Positions 48,701 to 61,620 of a DNA stretch of 64,000 nucleotides are shown here, one piece after another (the stretch's first letter is position 1; each line of letters opens with the position of its first letter). The position numbers and the translations under genes were made by a program. Below the pieces are notes generated by a model that worked only from the letters and a program-made list of their open reading frames with translations, made no database searches and had not been told where the DNA came from. This stretch comes from Erythrocercus mccallii (taxonomy: Eukaryota > Chordata > Aves > Passeriformes > Dicruridae). Location: contig VZRG01001966.1 in assembly GCA_013397435.1 (NCBI GenBank), forward strand, positions 59,481 through 123,480. The letters are read 5' to 3'.

Positions 48701-50410
48701 AGAGAGCTCTCCCTTCCAGCCTCTCCACGCAGCAACTGTGAGGGAAGCCCCCAAAATATGTCTGCCTTTGGCTGGCTGTCAAATCCAAAATGAAACACCT
48801 GTGTGCAAGATAAATTCATGAGCACCGAGTGCTAACTGGTCGTCTGTGGTCCTGACCACCTGCCAGGCTTTAGGAGCTTGCAGTTATTTGTGTGTGTGGA
48901 TATTTGTTACCTATTTGTGATTCGTCGTTTCTTTTTTTCCCTGGGTCGTCTGTAGTAAGGGCCAGGCAGTCTGTGGATGCGTTATTTGTGCAGAAGGTGG
49001 CGGGGAATGGGAGTTGTAGTCACTCTTTGCTTGTTTACCTTTAATCCAGGTCCCTCCGCTAATGTTTCGAGCAGGTGCCTGTGGTAGTTTTGGACTTTGC
49101 AGCTTCAGTTTCTGTTTCGGTGAGCTTGAACCTCCCGCTAAAAGCCATTCCCTCCGGAGGTACTTGGCTAACCTGGATGGCCCTCCTCAACACAGAGGGA
49201 AGGATTCAAGGTCAAACTCGATGGTGCTGCCTCCTTTTCTGCTAGTTCCATTAGCATTCACAACTGAGGCTCTCCTGCTTCTCAGTCTCCCTGCAGAAAT
49301 GTACGGGCTCTCCACGAAGAGAGGGTTCCATATGCACTGCTTTTGGTGAAATCTGTTTATCCTCGCGGTTGGCCAAGAATAAATAAAACAGCCTTATGCT
49401 TCCCCTGAGTATACACTATATGCTTCCATTATTGGTGCATTATATTAGCAGCAGATGCTACATTCCCCCATATAAAAGGGAAGAAGATTTCTGAACAGTA
49501 AAACCAATTTTTTTTGCTTATGCACTGTAATTATCACCATTCCTTCATTTCGAAGGCATCTGTCTGACGCACCCTCATCCTGATGCCTTGTGTTACCATT
49601 TGCATTCCATTTTATTCCTGAAGATAACAGTGACAGTGGTTGTTCAGGTTGGAGGGAGGGTTCTGCTCCTTTCAAGTACTTTGAACCTTGCCATAGCATG
49701 GGGTGTTTTTTAGCTTGAATCGCTTCAGGCATTTCTTCTGGGCAAGTCAAATTGCCAATTTGCCCTTGAGAGAGCTGGCATGCATACAGGCCTGCTTGCT
49801 TAAGGCTCTGTGGTTTGTGCTGCTTGGGAGCTGCCCAGGGCAAGGGGCTGGATGGACAGAGAGCTGTGGCATCTCCAGACATCATTTGATTTGCTTTTGC
49901 TTCTCTTCAATCCGTTCCTACCGTGTATTCTGTCTCTAGAAAGTGCTTTGGTCCAGTGAACCTGTGGGCTCACTTGTTCTCAGACTATTCAACAGAAAGT
50001 TTGCAGGGTACAAAAAGCCCCACAAAAGTGAGATTGGGATGGGCACTTTTGCTGGTACTGGATGCCTCCTGTAGACCATGGTGTGAAGCAAATAGATAGT
50101 TTCCAATAATTGTACCAGACTTCCTTCCCCATAAATCTTGCTTTACTTCAGTGTTTGAGTCCACAGCTCCAGCATGCAGGGGTGTTCTCTAATGCAAAGC
50201 TGAAATGAGCTCTTCTGAAGCTTTGCCCCCTTTCATTGTAGGCATTATGATGGCAACACCAAAAAAAAAAGGGTATTTCAGCTGTTTCATTCTTGTGCCC
50301 ATAAAACTTTTCTAATACATTTCTAGCCTCAGCACACTTCTCTGTGCCATATTCTGGCCCCTGGGAGATCAGCTCTTGGTAATTTTTCACCTGTGTCCGC
50401 TGTGAAATCA

Positions 50411-50474
50411 AATGTATTCCCTACCATTTGATTTTGTCCATGAATGTATTCCCTACCATTTGATTTTATCCACG
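50411..50474. repeat. 32 bp tandem duplication
   Basis: Two adjacent 32 bp copies (50411-50442 and 50443-50474) agree at 30 of 32 positions; the two differences are G/A and T/C transitions near the right end. A recent local duplication is the simple explanation. Confidence 0.9.
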
Positions 50475-52014
50475 TTGCCTTCTGCAGAACCCCACTGGAA
50501 CAGGATGGTGTTTAATGCACAACTGCCTCCTGTTCTGCACCTGTGAGAGCTCCTGTGACAGAGGCAGCTTGCAGGGGGACAGAACGGGGGCTCGAGCATG
50601 TGGGTGGCCACAGCCCCTCCCAAAACCACCACCCAAACTTGGCTTTGTTGAAGAAGCTCCCGTGAGTCACTTTTAGGCTGTGTTTCCCTCTAGCCCTTGC
50701 CTTCCTGCAGTGTTCAGCCCTGCACGGGAGGCTGGCGAGCAGCAGAGCGGGAATGGGAGCAGTAGCAGACCCCGAGGTGTGTTGATGCAGTCTCTCTTCC
50801 TCCCTTCCTGTGATATATTAAGTGCTTTGGAAGTTTCCCAGCTGTTTCGGGGGATAAATGACGGCACTGGGAGCCCATGTTTAACCTTCACTGTTCAGGC
50901 TGCGTGCTTTGTAGTTGTCGTCTTTTATCTGCCCGGCGAGCTGGGAAAGGCTTCAGACATCTCCCTGCTGCTCCCCTGCCCACCCGCCTGCTGCTGCTGC
51001 TGAGCATGGGGAGGGCACAGCCACTCCTGCCTGTGTCCCTCAGAGCTCAGCCTCCATCCTCTGCCTTTATGGAGGCACCACAGGCTGGAGCCCGGCTCCC
51101 CCAGGGACTTGCCAGAGGCTCCCCCAGCAGCCTTTGGCTCTAAGGTGTTTGCTTAGACGTGGCTTATCAGTCACTTTTGCTGTCAGTTTGTCTTTTTCCA
51201 GCTCGAGTAGAGGTGATTGGAGTGGCTTTCCATTATTTCAGTGAATGATGGATAGAGGTGGCTTGGGTGAATAGCAGTGAGTGTCAGTGCTGAGGGTCCC
51301 CACCCTCCTCCTCACTCCCCAAAAAGGTCCCAGCCTGGAACAAGTCCTGGCCTAGTGTGAATGAATTTCAGGTATCACCTGTGACACTGTTGCACCAGGC
51401 TGCACTGGGAGACGCGTGCAGCTATGCTGAGATGTCCTGGTGATCCCTCCTTTCACCCAAAGGTTATTTACCTGGGATTAATTCTTCTGGTTTTCCAGGG
51501 ATAGAAGGGAAAGAAACAGATGAGCTGCTTGGGCAGGCTGAACTCACCTTGTCTAAACCCCAGTGGTGACCCTGGGTAGGGCTGTCACTGATGGCACACA
51601 AGCATTTAATTTAATTGTTGTGGATCTGAGGCTGTTAAATACTAAACTATTTGGAAATAGAAAGGGAAAAAAATGGGGTTGTTCTGTGTTATTTTGAACC
51701 ACAAAACTGTCACTGCACATCTTGATGCACCCTAGAGCTACCAGAGGGCACTTGGGCATGTAGGGCTGGGTGTACAGACTGGCTGCTGTCACCCACCTCA
51801 AGCAGGGAGCTGGCCTTGACCCTGTAGAAGAGATTGTCATGCTGAGCGTCCAGCTGGGGTGGCTGCAGAGAGGTGAGGGATGCTGTCATGCACCATCAGA
51901 GAAAAGCATGTGACACTTTTTGTCCTTAGCTGTTGTGTATGGCCGGCAGTAATGAGTCACCTGTACAAAACCCAGGGATGGGAGACACAGGAGAAAGTTC
52001 TTTTCCCACTGAAA

Positions 52015-52288
52015 TGATGCCTTAAGTTGTAGCTTTCATATTTCTAAATTCTGTGCTGCACAGGAATGTAATTTTGAGCTTCATATTAAGTGCTAGTAAG
52101 CTCTCTTCACAGAGTAGGGAGACAAAACAAATCCTTTCCTTGCTGAAGACCAAGGACAACTTTCAGGTCCAAAAGCACAAACAAGGGTGGACTGGAGGGG
52201 GGAACAAGAAGGATGGGATCTCACAACCTGAAGCTGTAATTGGACAGTGAATCCTTAATATGCAAGTGGACCAAAACTTATAAAAATG
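52015..52288 (+). mobile_element. LTR, family 1, copy C (truncated and older)
   Basis: It starts TGATGCC like copy B and follows copies A and B to the TATA box (CTTATAAAA at about 52278-52286), then similarity stops. The R-U5 part with the polyadenylation signal is missing or replaced. It has more substitutions relative to B than A has, by eye, so it is an older or divergent member. Its octamer position reads ATGCAAGT. The following sequence (52289-52680) is not recognisable as part of the element in copies A and B; it may be a different subfamily's 3' part or unrelated host DNA. Confidence 0.7.
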
Positions 52289-55200
52289 TAACATAGGTTA
52301 GCTGTGTAAAAGCCATGAGGGCGTGGGGAGGGGAAGAACAGGCAGCCTGTTCTCCTTCCCATTTTCAGAAGGAAGAGAATCAGTTTGGTTATCGCCCCTC
52401 TGACACAGGCTGTGGTACATTAAAATCTGACTGCAGGTGTCACAGGTGCCATGCAAATAATGTAGATAAGGTAAAAGTCCTCAGGACCTCACAGATAGTA
52501 TTTGGACAGCAACAAGTAAATAGGAACAAAGGAGACAGAAAAGGAAAGTGACAGGATTCCAGCAGAGACACATGGGCATAAATGTTTGTTTTGATCAGGG
52601 GCTGGGTGGCCTCAGGAAGTTGTGTGGCCATATAACACTCCTGCATCCAAGAGCTGTCCTAGTCTCTAGCAGTATGTGAGAGTACACAGAGAATCTGAAA
52701 TTATATCAGGTCAGATTATGTGGCTGGGCAGAGAGAGAGCTCTGTGGCCACCCAGGGCTTCCTCTAGACCTGCTGTTTTGCTTCTGTGATGAAAAGTTTT
52801 CCAGGAATATTTTGTTGCAGGATTGCCTGGTTGGTTTGTTTGTCTCACTGCTTTATTTGCACTTCTGTGTGCACCCAAACTGCCTCTTTAGCTTTAGTGC
52901 TGAGTGCCTCTGTCTTCTGTTTCACCAAGGCACCAGCTCAAGGAGCCACAGGCTGAGATATTCCCACTCTTGTGAAGTATGTGTCAGCTTCAGGATCATT
53001 CAGAAGATACAGCAATCTTGCACTTCGATTTTTGTCTGAATCTAAATTTCAAAATGGAAAGGCTTTGTTCATGGAGGTTCAAGGGTGCTCACCTTTGTTA
53101 CATTCCCAAAATGAAAATACATGCTGTTCCAAACCAAACTGGCTCCTGTCCTTGATGCAGAGATGAGTGAGGTTCTGTTTTCTCGTGTCTCTGCCTTGGG
53201 GGCTGTGGAATTATTGTGGCTGACTGTAAACTGTATCCATGACTATAAATGGTGTGGGAGCACTTTGTTTTAAAGCACAAGAGAGGTGGGAGATGTGGAT
53301 TATCCCAGACTAGCCTTGGATCCCTGGCAGTTCACAGTGGACATCTGCCAGCTACACAGAGACTTTTGCTTAATGAACTTCCAGGACGGGTGCTGGGAGC
53401 TGTGATTTATGAGCAAATAATCCGAAGCAAACTGAGAGTAGGAAGTTTTTACGCACTTTGTATTCTGCTTGTTCTCAGTCCATCTCCCCTTAGACTCTCA
53501 GCAGTGTCTGGTGAGGGAGGGAAGCTCCTCTCCTGGCCTGGGGTCAAGGTGCATGACCCAATTGACCGGACAATTCAGCCTGATTGGCTCCAGGCATTGC
53601 CTGAACTACATGAAAAAGATCTCTTCTCCCTCGGCTGGAAACGTAGAAAATAATGTGCACTTTCAGTTTGGCAGCAAGTTCTGAAAAGCTTATTCCCTTA
53701 TTTGAGCCTATTTGGTGTCCAGCCTTCCTTTAAAGCCAAACCCAGCATCTCTGCATCATCAGCGTCCCCAAATCATGTTGGTAACCTTGTCTGAGCAACA
53801 AAGCAGCCACAGCCACAGCCTGTTCTTTTCCTTTTCACATCCCCTCCTAAACAGGTGGGAGCTAGCACGTGCTGCTAGATCTCCCCTTGAGTTGTTGGCT
53901 TTATTTGCCTCAGAGGGACGGCGGTGGAGGGTCCTTGCTCTGCTGCTGAGTGCTGCTCAGAGGCCATTCCAGCCCCTTGGAAACAGCAGCTGAGGCAGGT
54001 AGGCTCTGCAGAGCTGCTGTGCTGCCTCCTCCCTGCTGCGCCTGCTGAGAAGGCACAGCTGGGATCCTCAAATGCCACCGGGAGGAGGATCAATCTCCAT
54101 CCAGTCCTCGCTCTCTCCCCCGGATGACTTCTACCAAGGAAGAGAGGAAAACATAAAAGCTGTGGCTTTAGGGCGTGAGAATTTGGAAGTTGGTGGAGTT
54201 AAAAATCGATCGTGACCCGCAACAAAGGACTCGCAACTTCATCTCAGGCAGTGTTACTGCTGTGCCATCCCAAAAGCAAGTGAAGAACCATAAGTGCAGA
54301 CACAAGCAAAGATGAAGAGTTTTGTATTCTTATTATTATCCTCAGCGGAGGAAAAACTGCTTATTCTATCCACTTACCAGGCAAACTGAAGTTAAAATAA
54401 AATAGGGGGGATCCTACTTATCTGATGTTTGCAGCAATGCTGTGCATACGATATGCAGCAGGGAACTGACACAACACAAAGTAAAATCTAACATTAATCC
54501 CCAAGAAACAGTTTGCAGACCTGAACACAAGATGCTATGTGGCTTCTATTCAAGGAGGATTTTTTTTTTGAGGGATCTTTTCGGGTTTTTCACTAGTTTC
54601 AGCAAATGGAATATTTACAGGAATTGACTTAACTCTGTTGCTTTCCTAAAAGGGAGTAAGACTTAATATTGTAAGGCTAGGTTTGGTGTTTTGTGGGTTT
54701 TTTTTTTTTCCATTTCAGGAGAGTGTTGACACCCAGATTCTCTCAGAGTTCTTCTTTCTTTTGCTGAGATTTTCCATCACGTGTGGAAAATGCTTGCACC
54801 TGTATAATGCCCTAAGATCTGACCCTGTGAAGCAGATACTTTAAATATAGGATTAAAAATCCGTATTTTGGCGTGCTTCGTGTCAAAATGTATTTTCAGG
54901 TAAGCGATGCTTCAATCTATGGATCTCAGTGCTTTGCACTGCCTGAAATCCAGGCAGTGATTGAGTGCCTGCCTGGTCTTTAAGTACATGGAGAAAGGCT
55001 TGGAAGTTTTAAAATCAGCTGTGAATTCTTACAGGGAGGTTAATTTAGTTGATGTTGTTTAAAATAAGAAGAGAAACCCTGTTGCTCTTACTGATTGCCT
55101 CACCCCTGAATCAAAGACTTCAAAAGCAGTGATGAAAATGCTCTTATTTCAGACTTGGTGCTGCCCTGGACCTTCCTGACTTTAAAACCATGTTACCACT

Positions 55201-55506
55201 TTTGTTCCTTACCATGTGTTCCTCCACTGGCTTTTTATTTTCCTCCTCATTTTGGCACATCCTGCACCTTTGGTTACCTGGTATTGAGCATCCCAGTTAT
55301 CTGTGAACTCTTTCCCAGGTGATGCTTTTGGATCTGGGAGTCTCCCCTTTGCAGGAGCCTTCTCTCTCCTCCAGTATTTTTGAGACTGAAGGCAAAATTG
55401 ACAGATTTACACCCAGAATGCACCTAACATGACAAAAATTGTTGTTGGGGTGCTTTCCCCTAAGTTACAGCCTGCTTCAGAATCAAGTGATCAAGCAATA
55501 GCTGGG

Positions 55507-55523
55507 GAAAGAAAGAAAGAAAG
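55507..55523. repeat. (GAAA)4 microsatellite
   Basis: Four GAAA units plus a partial one. Simple sequence. Confidence 0.7.
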
Positions 55524-55850
55524 AGAAGATGTCTGAGTTTTCAGTTAAGCTGCTTTTTAATGCAATGCAATGGCCTGCAAAACGTGGAAATGTCTTTTCC
55601 TGTTTGCTTTTACACCATAGCAGAGGCTTGAGGTGTGTTGTGTGCTCCAGGTCTGCTCTTTGCAAGGTGATTTATTTGTGTCGAGTTTGCTGCGTGTCTG
55701 TAACATCAGGAGCCTGGCAGAGTAAATTGGAACTGAATGAAAAGGGGTTTTTTGTCCGGGGACCAAAGAGATAAATTCACCAAACAAAATGAATCTGAAT
55801 TTTGGCTGGATAGTGTTGCTTGATATTGCTTCACATTATTTCTTACTTTG

Positions 55851-55890
55851 TGTATATATCTGACTATATATATACATATATATATATATG
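55851..55890. repeat. (TA)n microsatellite
   Basis: An interrupted TA array; the core lies at 55864-55890 with one C interruption. Frames across it on both strands read as Tyr/Ile repeats and are artefacts. Confidence 0.85.
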
Positions 55891-58349
55891 TAAGAGTTGT
55901 AGCAATTTCTCCCAGCTGGGAAAAAGAGATTTCCCTAAGTTCATACATTTATTTTTTTTTCCAAGTCCAACCAAACTTTTACAAATAATGTCATTACCTC
56001 CAGACCTAGAAATAGGTTCTTGTCTGCTGTTCTTTGAGCTGTCACTTGCAGCGGTTTTATTTCAGGTTGATGAAAAAGTACACATGCTTTCCTCCTGCAC
56101 ATGTGCTTTACATCTCTTGCATTGCCTCTCAAATCAAACGCTGAAATTCCTTTGGAGAATTTCACAGTGGAAATGCAAACCACAACTTTTGTTGTCAGTT
56201 TAATTCTGAGGTTAAAATAGGTATTTAATTAATTTCTTCCCTGAAGTTGGGCTTTGAAATGGTGCCCAAACAAAATGATTCATTTTATCTACTCTGATTT
56301 TTTTCAGCAACAGTGAAATATGTTGGGGAACTCCTCTGCTAATTTGCATTTTATGGTTGAGAATTTCATTGTTTTTTGCGATTATAAGGTTGGAAAAACG
56401 TGACCAGTGCTTGCACACAACCTGGGAACAGCCTGTGGGATGGGGAGGGAGATGATTCTGCACAAGATCAATCCTTTCAGTCACAGTCCACTCCTCTTAC
56501 CTGAGTCCTGGGCACTTGCAGAGGTGCTTCTGGAATTTGCTGAGTGGGAGCCCTTGCTCCTGCCAGCTCTGCAGTGAGCCCAGGGCTGGTGGAATTCCCT
56601 CCTGAAGGAAGGGTGGAATTCCCTGCCTGCTGCGAGGCTGCTCCCACCCCACAGGGCTGGGGTCTCCTGGCTCAGTTGCTGCTCTTTGCAGGTTTCTCCC
56701 ACCTCACCTGCGTGGTTTTGGCTCCTGAGAGGAGGGGAGAGGTGTGAGCAAGAGGATGTAGGGACAAACCGAGGCACTTCTGGCAGAGGAGGGGCAGAAG
56801 GAAAGGTGATAAGGGAGAAGGACAGATAAGGAAAGAGAGGCATTGCCAGGGAAAACCTTGAGGGCAAGGACAGGCTAGCTCCCTGGTGAATAACCCTCTC
56901 CCTGGGGTGCTGTGCTCAGTATTTCCATGTGAACTCGGGCTATGGGGTGAATATATAACCAGGTAACCCAGGCCCATCAGCAGAAATGATTTACTGAGCT
57001 GTCAGGCATAAGAAAAGAAACCCTTGCAAGGTCTTCAGTTGCTCTAGGAATAATTCCACTCCTGTTTCGCCATCACTTTTGGTGGTGTTCTCCACCAGGT
57101 GGTACAGTAAGCACAACAGAAAGAAAATCAAAAAGACAGGACAATCCTCAGGGGTCTGTGTACAACCTTGATGCTTTAATGAAGCAAAAGTAATCTGTCC
57201 TTAAGAGAAAGATTTTATTTATTCAATTATATTGGACTGAAAGTTGTTAATATCTAATATGCTGTGTGCTGGGAATAGCTAGCAAAGGAGCTGCAGCCCC
57301 AGCTTTTTTCCAAATATGATTTCAGGGGTAGTTCTGAGGCTCAAGTACATTTCCTCAAGGAGAAGCAGCGTGAGATGAGAAAGAATTCAATCAGTGTTCT
57401 TAAAGATCTATGAGAAGCCAGCTTTTTGATTTTAATATCAAGTTAGTGCCTTGGCAGAAGAAAATCCCAGATAGCCTGCACGTCAGGAAGAGCTTTCCTC
57501 TGGAAAAGCCCCTGTTTGTTGTCAGGCAGGCTCATTGCTGGCACAGAGCTCTTTGTTGGAAGCAGCTTTCATGGACACGCGAGTAAGGATCGTCCTGTGG
57601 CCACAATTCTGGCTCTCAGCTTTTGTTTTCTGCCAAATATTCCTGGTGCACTCAAGACTGAGATGTGCAGGTGCTGTAGTAGATCAGAGATGTAGTCAGT
57701 GGTTTTGGTGTTTGGATAAAAAAAGGGAGGTGTGAGCTGCAAACTGTGGGGTCCTCTGTCTTCCTTTACAGCCACACTGCAGGTCACCTCTCCCAAAAGC
57801 ATTTCTTGATTCTCCTGGTGGCCCAGAATAAGTGGGGGCAGTTTGAGGTCCAAGAAAAAGAGAGATAGCAAAAGCGAGGGGTGTAATTGTAGGAACACGA
57901 GGAACAGGAGGAGCTGCCTGGCCTGATTTCAGATTGAACAAACTCTGTTTTTACCACGATGCGTTCAGCTTCTGTTATGTGAAAATCCATGTGCTGACAG
58001 CCCCATGGAAAGAACTTTTGGGAAGAAGCATCAATCTGACAGCAGGGGAGTGTGCACTGACATCCCAGGTGGTCAGCTCTGTTGGTAAACAGGATGCAAA
58101 GAAGATGAAAAGGAAAGTAATTTTGGCACAGTCATTTCTACTTCTCCCATTACAAAGAAATTACGAACAAGATGTGTTTTGAAATAAGAAGCAACTAGCT
58201 GTATAACGCTGCTGCAAAGTACCTGAAGGAAGGATCATGACAGAATCAAACTGCCACAAAGAAAAGCATTTGTAGCTGGGGAAAAATAATTTTGGTGCTT
58301 TTCCTACTCAAATACAAGTATGTGGAGGAACATCACAGCATGACAATGA

Positions 58350-58600
58350 GGTGATGCTTGTCATTTGTGTGACAGAGACAAATTAGAATCCAGCCATCGC
58401 AGGGTGGGAACGATTTTCTTGAAAATTAATGACTTGATTAGAAGGAGAAATGAAGCTTCTTCAAGGGGACATGCAAATAAAGGAGGAATCACTAAAACTG
58501 TCACCTGGTATAAAGCGAACATTACGCAAAGAAAGATTGGTGGGATAGTCCACAAAGACAAATTTGATGTGATATTAATCACGCAGCACCAGTGGATGCA
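58350..58600. promoter_or_regulatory. Candidate non-coding regulatory element
   Basis: A unique AT-rich stretch with retained CpGs and a C/EBP-like word ATTACGCAAAG at about 58522, plus several AATTA/ATTAAT cores. The sequence is unusually free of simple repeats. A 92-residue plus-strand frame (58365-58643) crosses it but resembles nothing known and has an overlapping minus frame. Enhancer is the favoured reading, at low confidence. Confidence 0.3.
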
Positions 58601-60449
58601 GAGGGGAGAGGGAGGGGAGGGATTCAGGGTGGCATGTATGTGACTTAGAGAGGAGTTTCCTGCTGAAGCAGGGGAGGAGGATCCCATTCCCAGGCTGGGT
58701 GCATCCTCTGCACCCCCAGGGGAGTTTTCCAGGCCCTGTATTTTCCTGGGTGGTGCTGCCACTATCTCCAAGCCCAGTGCAAGAGGTTTGCCTCCTTTCA
58801 TCTCGAGACAGGGGTTACAGAGAGCCATTAATTGCAGTGAGTTCTTATAGCTCCCCCATGGCAAATCTGCAGAGTGTGGTGGGTGGGACCTGTACTGGGG
58901 GATTTCTGCCACCTTCCAGCAGGAGTGGGGCCATGAAGAACCAAGTCTACAGGGGCAATTAGCTTTGAGTTCAAGCCCAATCTTACCTTCCTAGGGAAGG
59001 AACATGAACCAGGGCAGCTAAACCCAAAGTGATGCTTTTCTTAAGCAGGGGAGTATTACCTGCATTAATGACTACAGACAAGTAGTGTGTTCACACAAGG
59101 CTGTGGTTTGAGCTTGAGGTGTTCTCTGAGGTTTTCTCTGAGTCCAAATGACCTGGAAGGTGTATATTTTTCTGTTCTCTCTTTTCTGTGGCTGTGGGGA
59201 GTCACAGGCCTTTCAGCCTGACGTAGGCAACACAATAGGACCCAAACAAAGTGTTCATCAAACAGTTTTTTCTCATGCAGCACCAATGGAAAGGAGACTG
59301 ATATCTAACCAGTTCTCTTAATTACGTCAAATTTGTCAAACCTAAGTTTGATGGAAATTTGTCATGGCCAAGTGAGGGATCTTGCAGAGAGCTAAGAGCA
59401 GATAAAAAATCTAGTCCTGTGCTCTAGCTGCAGCTGACAAAAGGTGCAGGTATGAAGATAGGCTGGCAAGCTCATGGTGGGGTGATTTCTCTTTCCTTGG
59501 CTGCTGAACATCAGCGCCAGGGGCACCGAGGCAGCCGCGCGCCCTCCGGATGGCAATGCCAGGGACAGGCAGGGTGGATTTCTGCTGGCTGGGAAGCAGA
59601 TTTTTGGCCCATGTATCTGCAGGCTCTGCCAGAAGCCCTGGAACAGTTTTCATACTTGCAGACATATTTTTACAACAATATGGCTTAGATTTTGTAAATT
59701 ATATGGAAAGCATACATTACTGAGTGTACAGTTTCCCTCTGGGAGGTAGGGCTCTGCTCAGACAGGATTTGGGGCAAGTCTTAGGGGCAAGAGCCACTTG
59801 TTTTCATTTCCAATTCTTGGTCTACCTACTTTGGAAAATGCCAGTTTTAGTGTTGGTAAGTAGTCTGAAACACTTGGTTTTCTAGCTGCATCACAACTGT
59901 ATCAGAACAATTTCCAAACATACTCCCTCCAGGCCAGGCATTACCACCTGGAATTCCCTCTGCCTGCAACATGGCTGTGATATGTTCCCTTTTTTTGGCC
60001 AGAAAATAAGTGTACTTTGCTGGTCCATACTGGACATCTATTTTCCTGAGATCAGGGTGATGGCTTCCTGCAAAGCCACAAGAAACCTCACGAAAATCAA
60101 CATCAGCACGTGTGTGCAGTGTTCACACTGAGTGTCACGGGCTGCCTAACTTGCCTGGCACAAATACCCTCCTTTGTTCCCATTTAGCATGCTGGGTGCA
60201 CGTTTCTGTGCTTTTTCATGCTCTCAAAACATGATCCTGTACAGTCACTTCATGCTTTGCTTGCTTGTTCTTACCAAGACGACGCCAGCCTGGCAAAAGG
60301 CTCCGTTAACAGCAGGTCAATTCATTCTCCAGCTAAGAATTTCTCTTGATTTCCAACAGAAACTTTTGACGCCTCCACCTTTTTGCTGTTGTTTGAAAGC
60401 AGTCGCTTGGATTGTCGTCTTATTACCCGTGTATATTTAAACGCAAATT

Positions 60450-61620
60450 GCATCTGACTGCGGTGACACTAATGAAGGTGGAGGCACTCTGATGCAGCCC
60501 CCCTCGCGGGGAGCGTGGCCAATAAACCCGCCGTGACTGGCAGGTGTTTCGAGCACTTTAGACAACAGCAATTTCATAAAGTGTCCTTCCCCTTCTCCTT
60601 GACGAGGAGGGGACAGCCAGGCCCCCTCCGAGGCATCCGCCACCAGGCAGGGACCAGGTGGCCCCAGGGAGCACCCAGCTTTTCCTCTGCTTTGTGATCA
60701 CGGATTTCAACCCCACCCTTTCCTAAAACAGAAAAGGATTTTAAATTATCTCGGTGGTTTTATAATATCCCAGCGATGTGCTCCTGAGGTATTTGACCAA
60801 ATATTATTATTATTAGCGAGGGCTAGTAATCCTGGAAGTAGTGCGACGCCTTCCTGTGGCATTGAAATAATTCAGTAATTTTACAGTACATTTGAATTTT
60901 GGCATTGTTCAGCCACTCAGTTTCCATTAACTTTGCCTGGAATTTCTTACGTCCGTGCACACAGGCAAAAGTGTCAAGTTTCTCCTTCATGCTCCAGAAC
61001 GCCACCTGAATCACAATTGTGCTGCAGCTAATTGTTATTAATTAAGCTGTTCCTAGCAGGATTGTGCTTTTCTGTGGACGTCATGGAAAGCGAAGGCGTT
61101 TAGTAAGCGCGGTATTGTGGGGGAAGAACAAGAGAGCCCTTCTCCCGGGAACGTCTCTGCTTCTCGGGAGGCTCTGGGTGTTTTTAAGGATGGGCCCAGG
61201 GGCTCAGGCTCCATCAAAGGGGCTGTGCTGCCCTTGGCTGCCATTTCCCCGTCACAGCCAGGCAGCTCCAAGGACGTTCCGCGGCGGAACCCGCACGGAG
61301 CCGCTCTGGCCGCGCGTGCTCCCGCATCACTTAAGCGCCAGGCCTTGGCCAGAGCCCCCGGCAGCAGGTCTGGCCAGGAATCACACGGCAGGGGCCCCCC
61401 TGTGCTCCCCCTCCTGCCTCCCGCTCCTCTCCCAGCTTCAACCAAAGCCATCACGGAGCGGAGCGAGCCAGAGGAAGGGATTAATGAGGTGGGGACCCCG
61501 GGAGCAGCCTCCATGCAGAGGGAAGATTGGGAAAATTGGGAAAATTGCTTCCTGGCTTTTCCTCTCAGTGAGGAACACGCCCGCTGCTCTCTGCCCGGGT
61601 GGGAGCAGTGAGGCACCTGG
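60450..61620. promoter_or_regulatory. CpG-rich domain, candidate promoter or island
   Basis: Two CpG-dense patches flank an AT-rich core. The right patch (about 61078-61505) has roughly 28 CpGs in 430 bases with GC near 60 percent by hand count; its densest part (61278-61335) contains overlapping GCGG/CGCG words. The left patch (about 60455-60680) has about a dozen CpGs and a CCAAT at 60519-60523. The core (60720-61050) is AT-rich with ATTATTATTATTAG at about 60805 and TAATTGTTATTAATTAAG at 61029-61046. Elsewhere in the window CpG is scarce, so this contrast is real. An unannotated promoter, or a developmental regulatory element kept unmethylated, would explain it. Three frames are open at once here (61064-61996 plus, 61117-61611 plus, 61053-61832 minus), as expected from few stop codons in GC-rich DNA. 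Confidence 0.45.

Larger units (their letters stand above)
44437..52014. other. Non-coding unique DNA
   Basis: No gene is supported. It contains short tandem repeats at 46033-46086, 46195-46228 and 50411-50474 and a purine-rich tract at about 47568-47597. Two unique AT-rich parts, about 45830-45970 and 48480-48700, look like possible regulatory DNA. The GC-richer part 50690-51240 has overlapping frames in two plus-strand phases and on the minus strand and is not taken as coding. The minus frame 49445-49885 (146 residues) has no recognisable domain. Confidence 0.55.
52289..60449. other. Non-coding unique DNA
   Basis: No gene is supported. It contains a TA repeat at 55851-55890, a short (GAAA)n at 55507-55523, a purine-rich stretch with two GATAAG words around 56740-56880, and the candidate element at 58350-58600. 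The longest frame is 58361-58912 (minus, 183 residues), which overlaps 58365-58643 (plus) and 58699-58962 (plus); neither strand gives a recognisable domain. The frames at 53249-53653 and 56481-56867 are likewise unrecognised. Confidence 0.55.

Noticed and set aside
58361..58912. Minus-strand frame of 183 residues
   Set aside because: No recognisable domain, overlaps plus-strand frames, and crosses the candidate regulatory element at its right-hand end.
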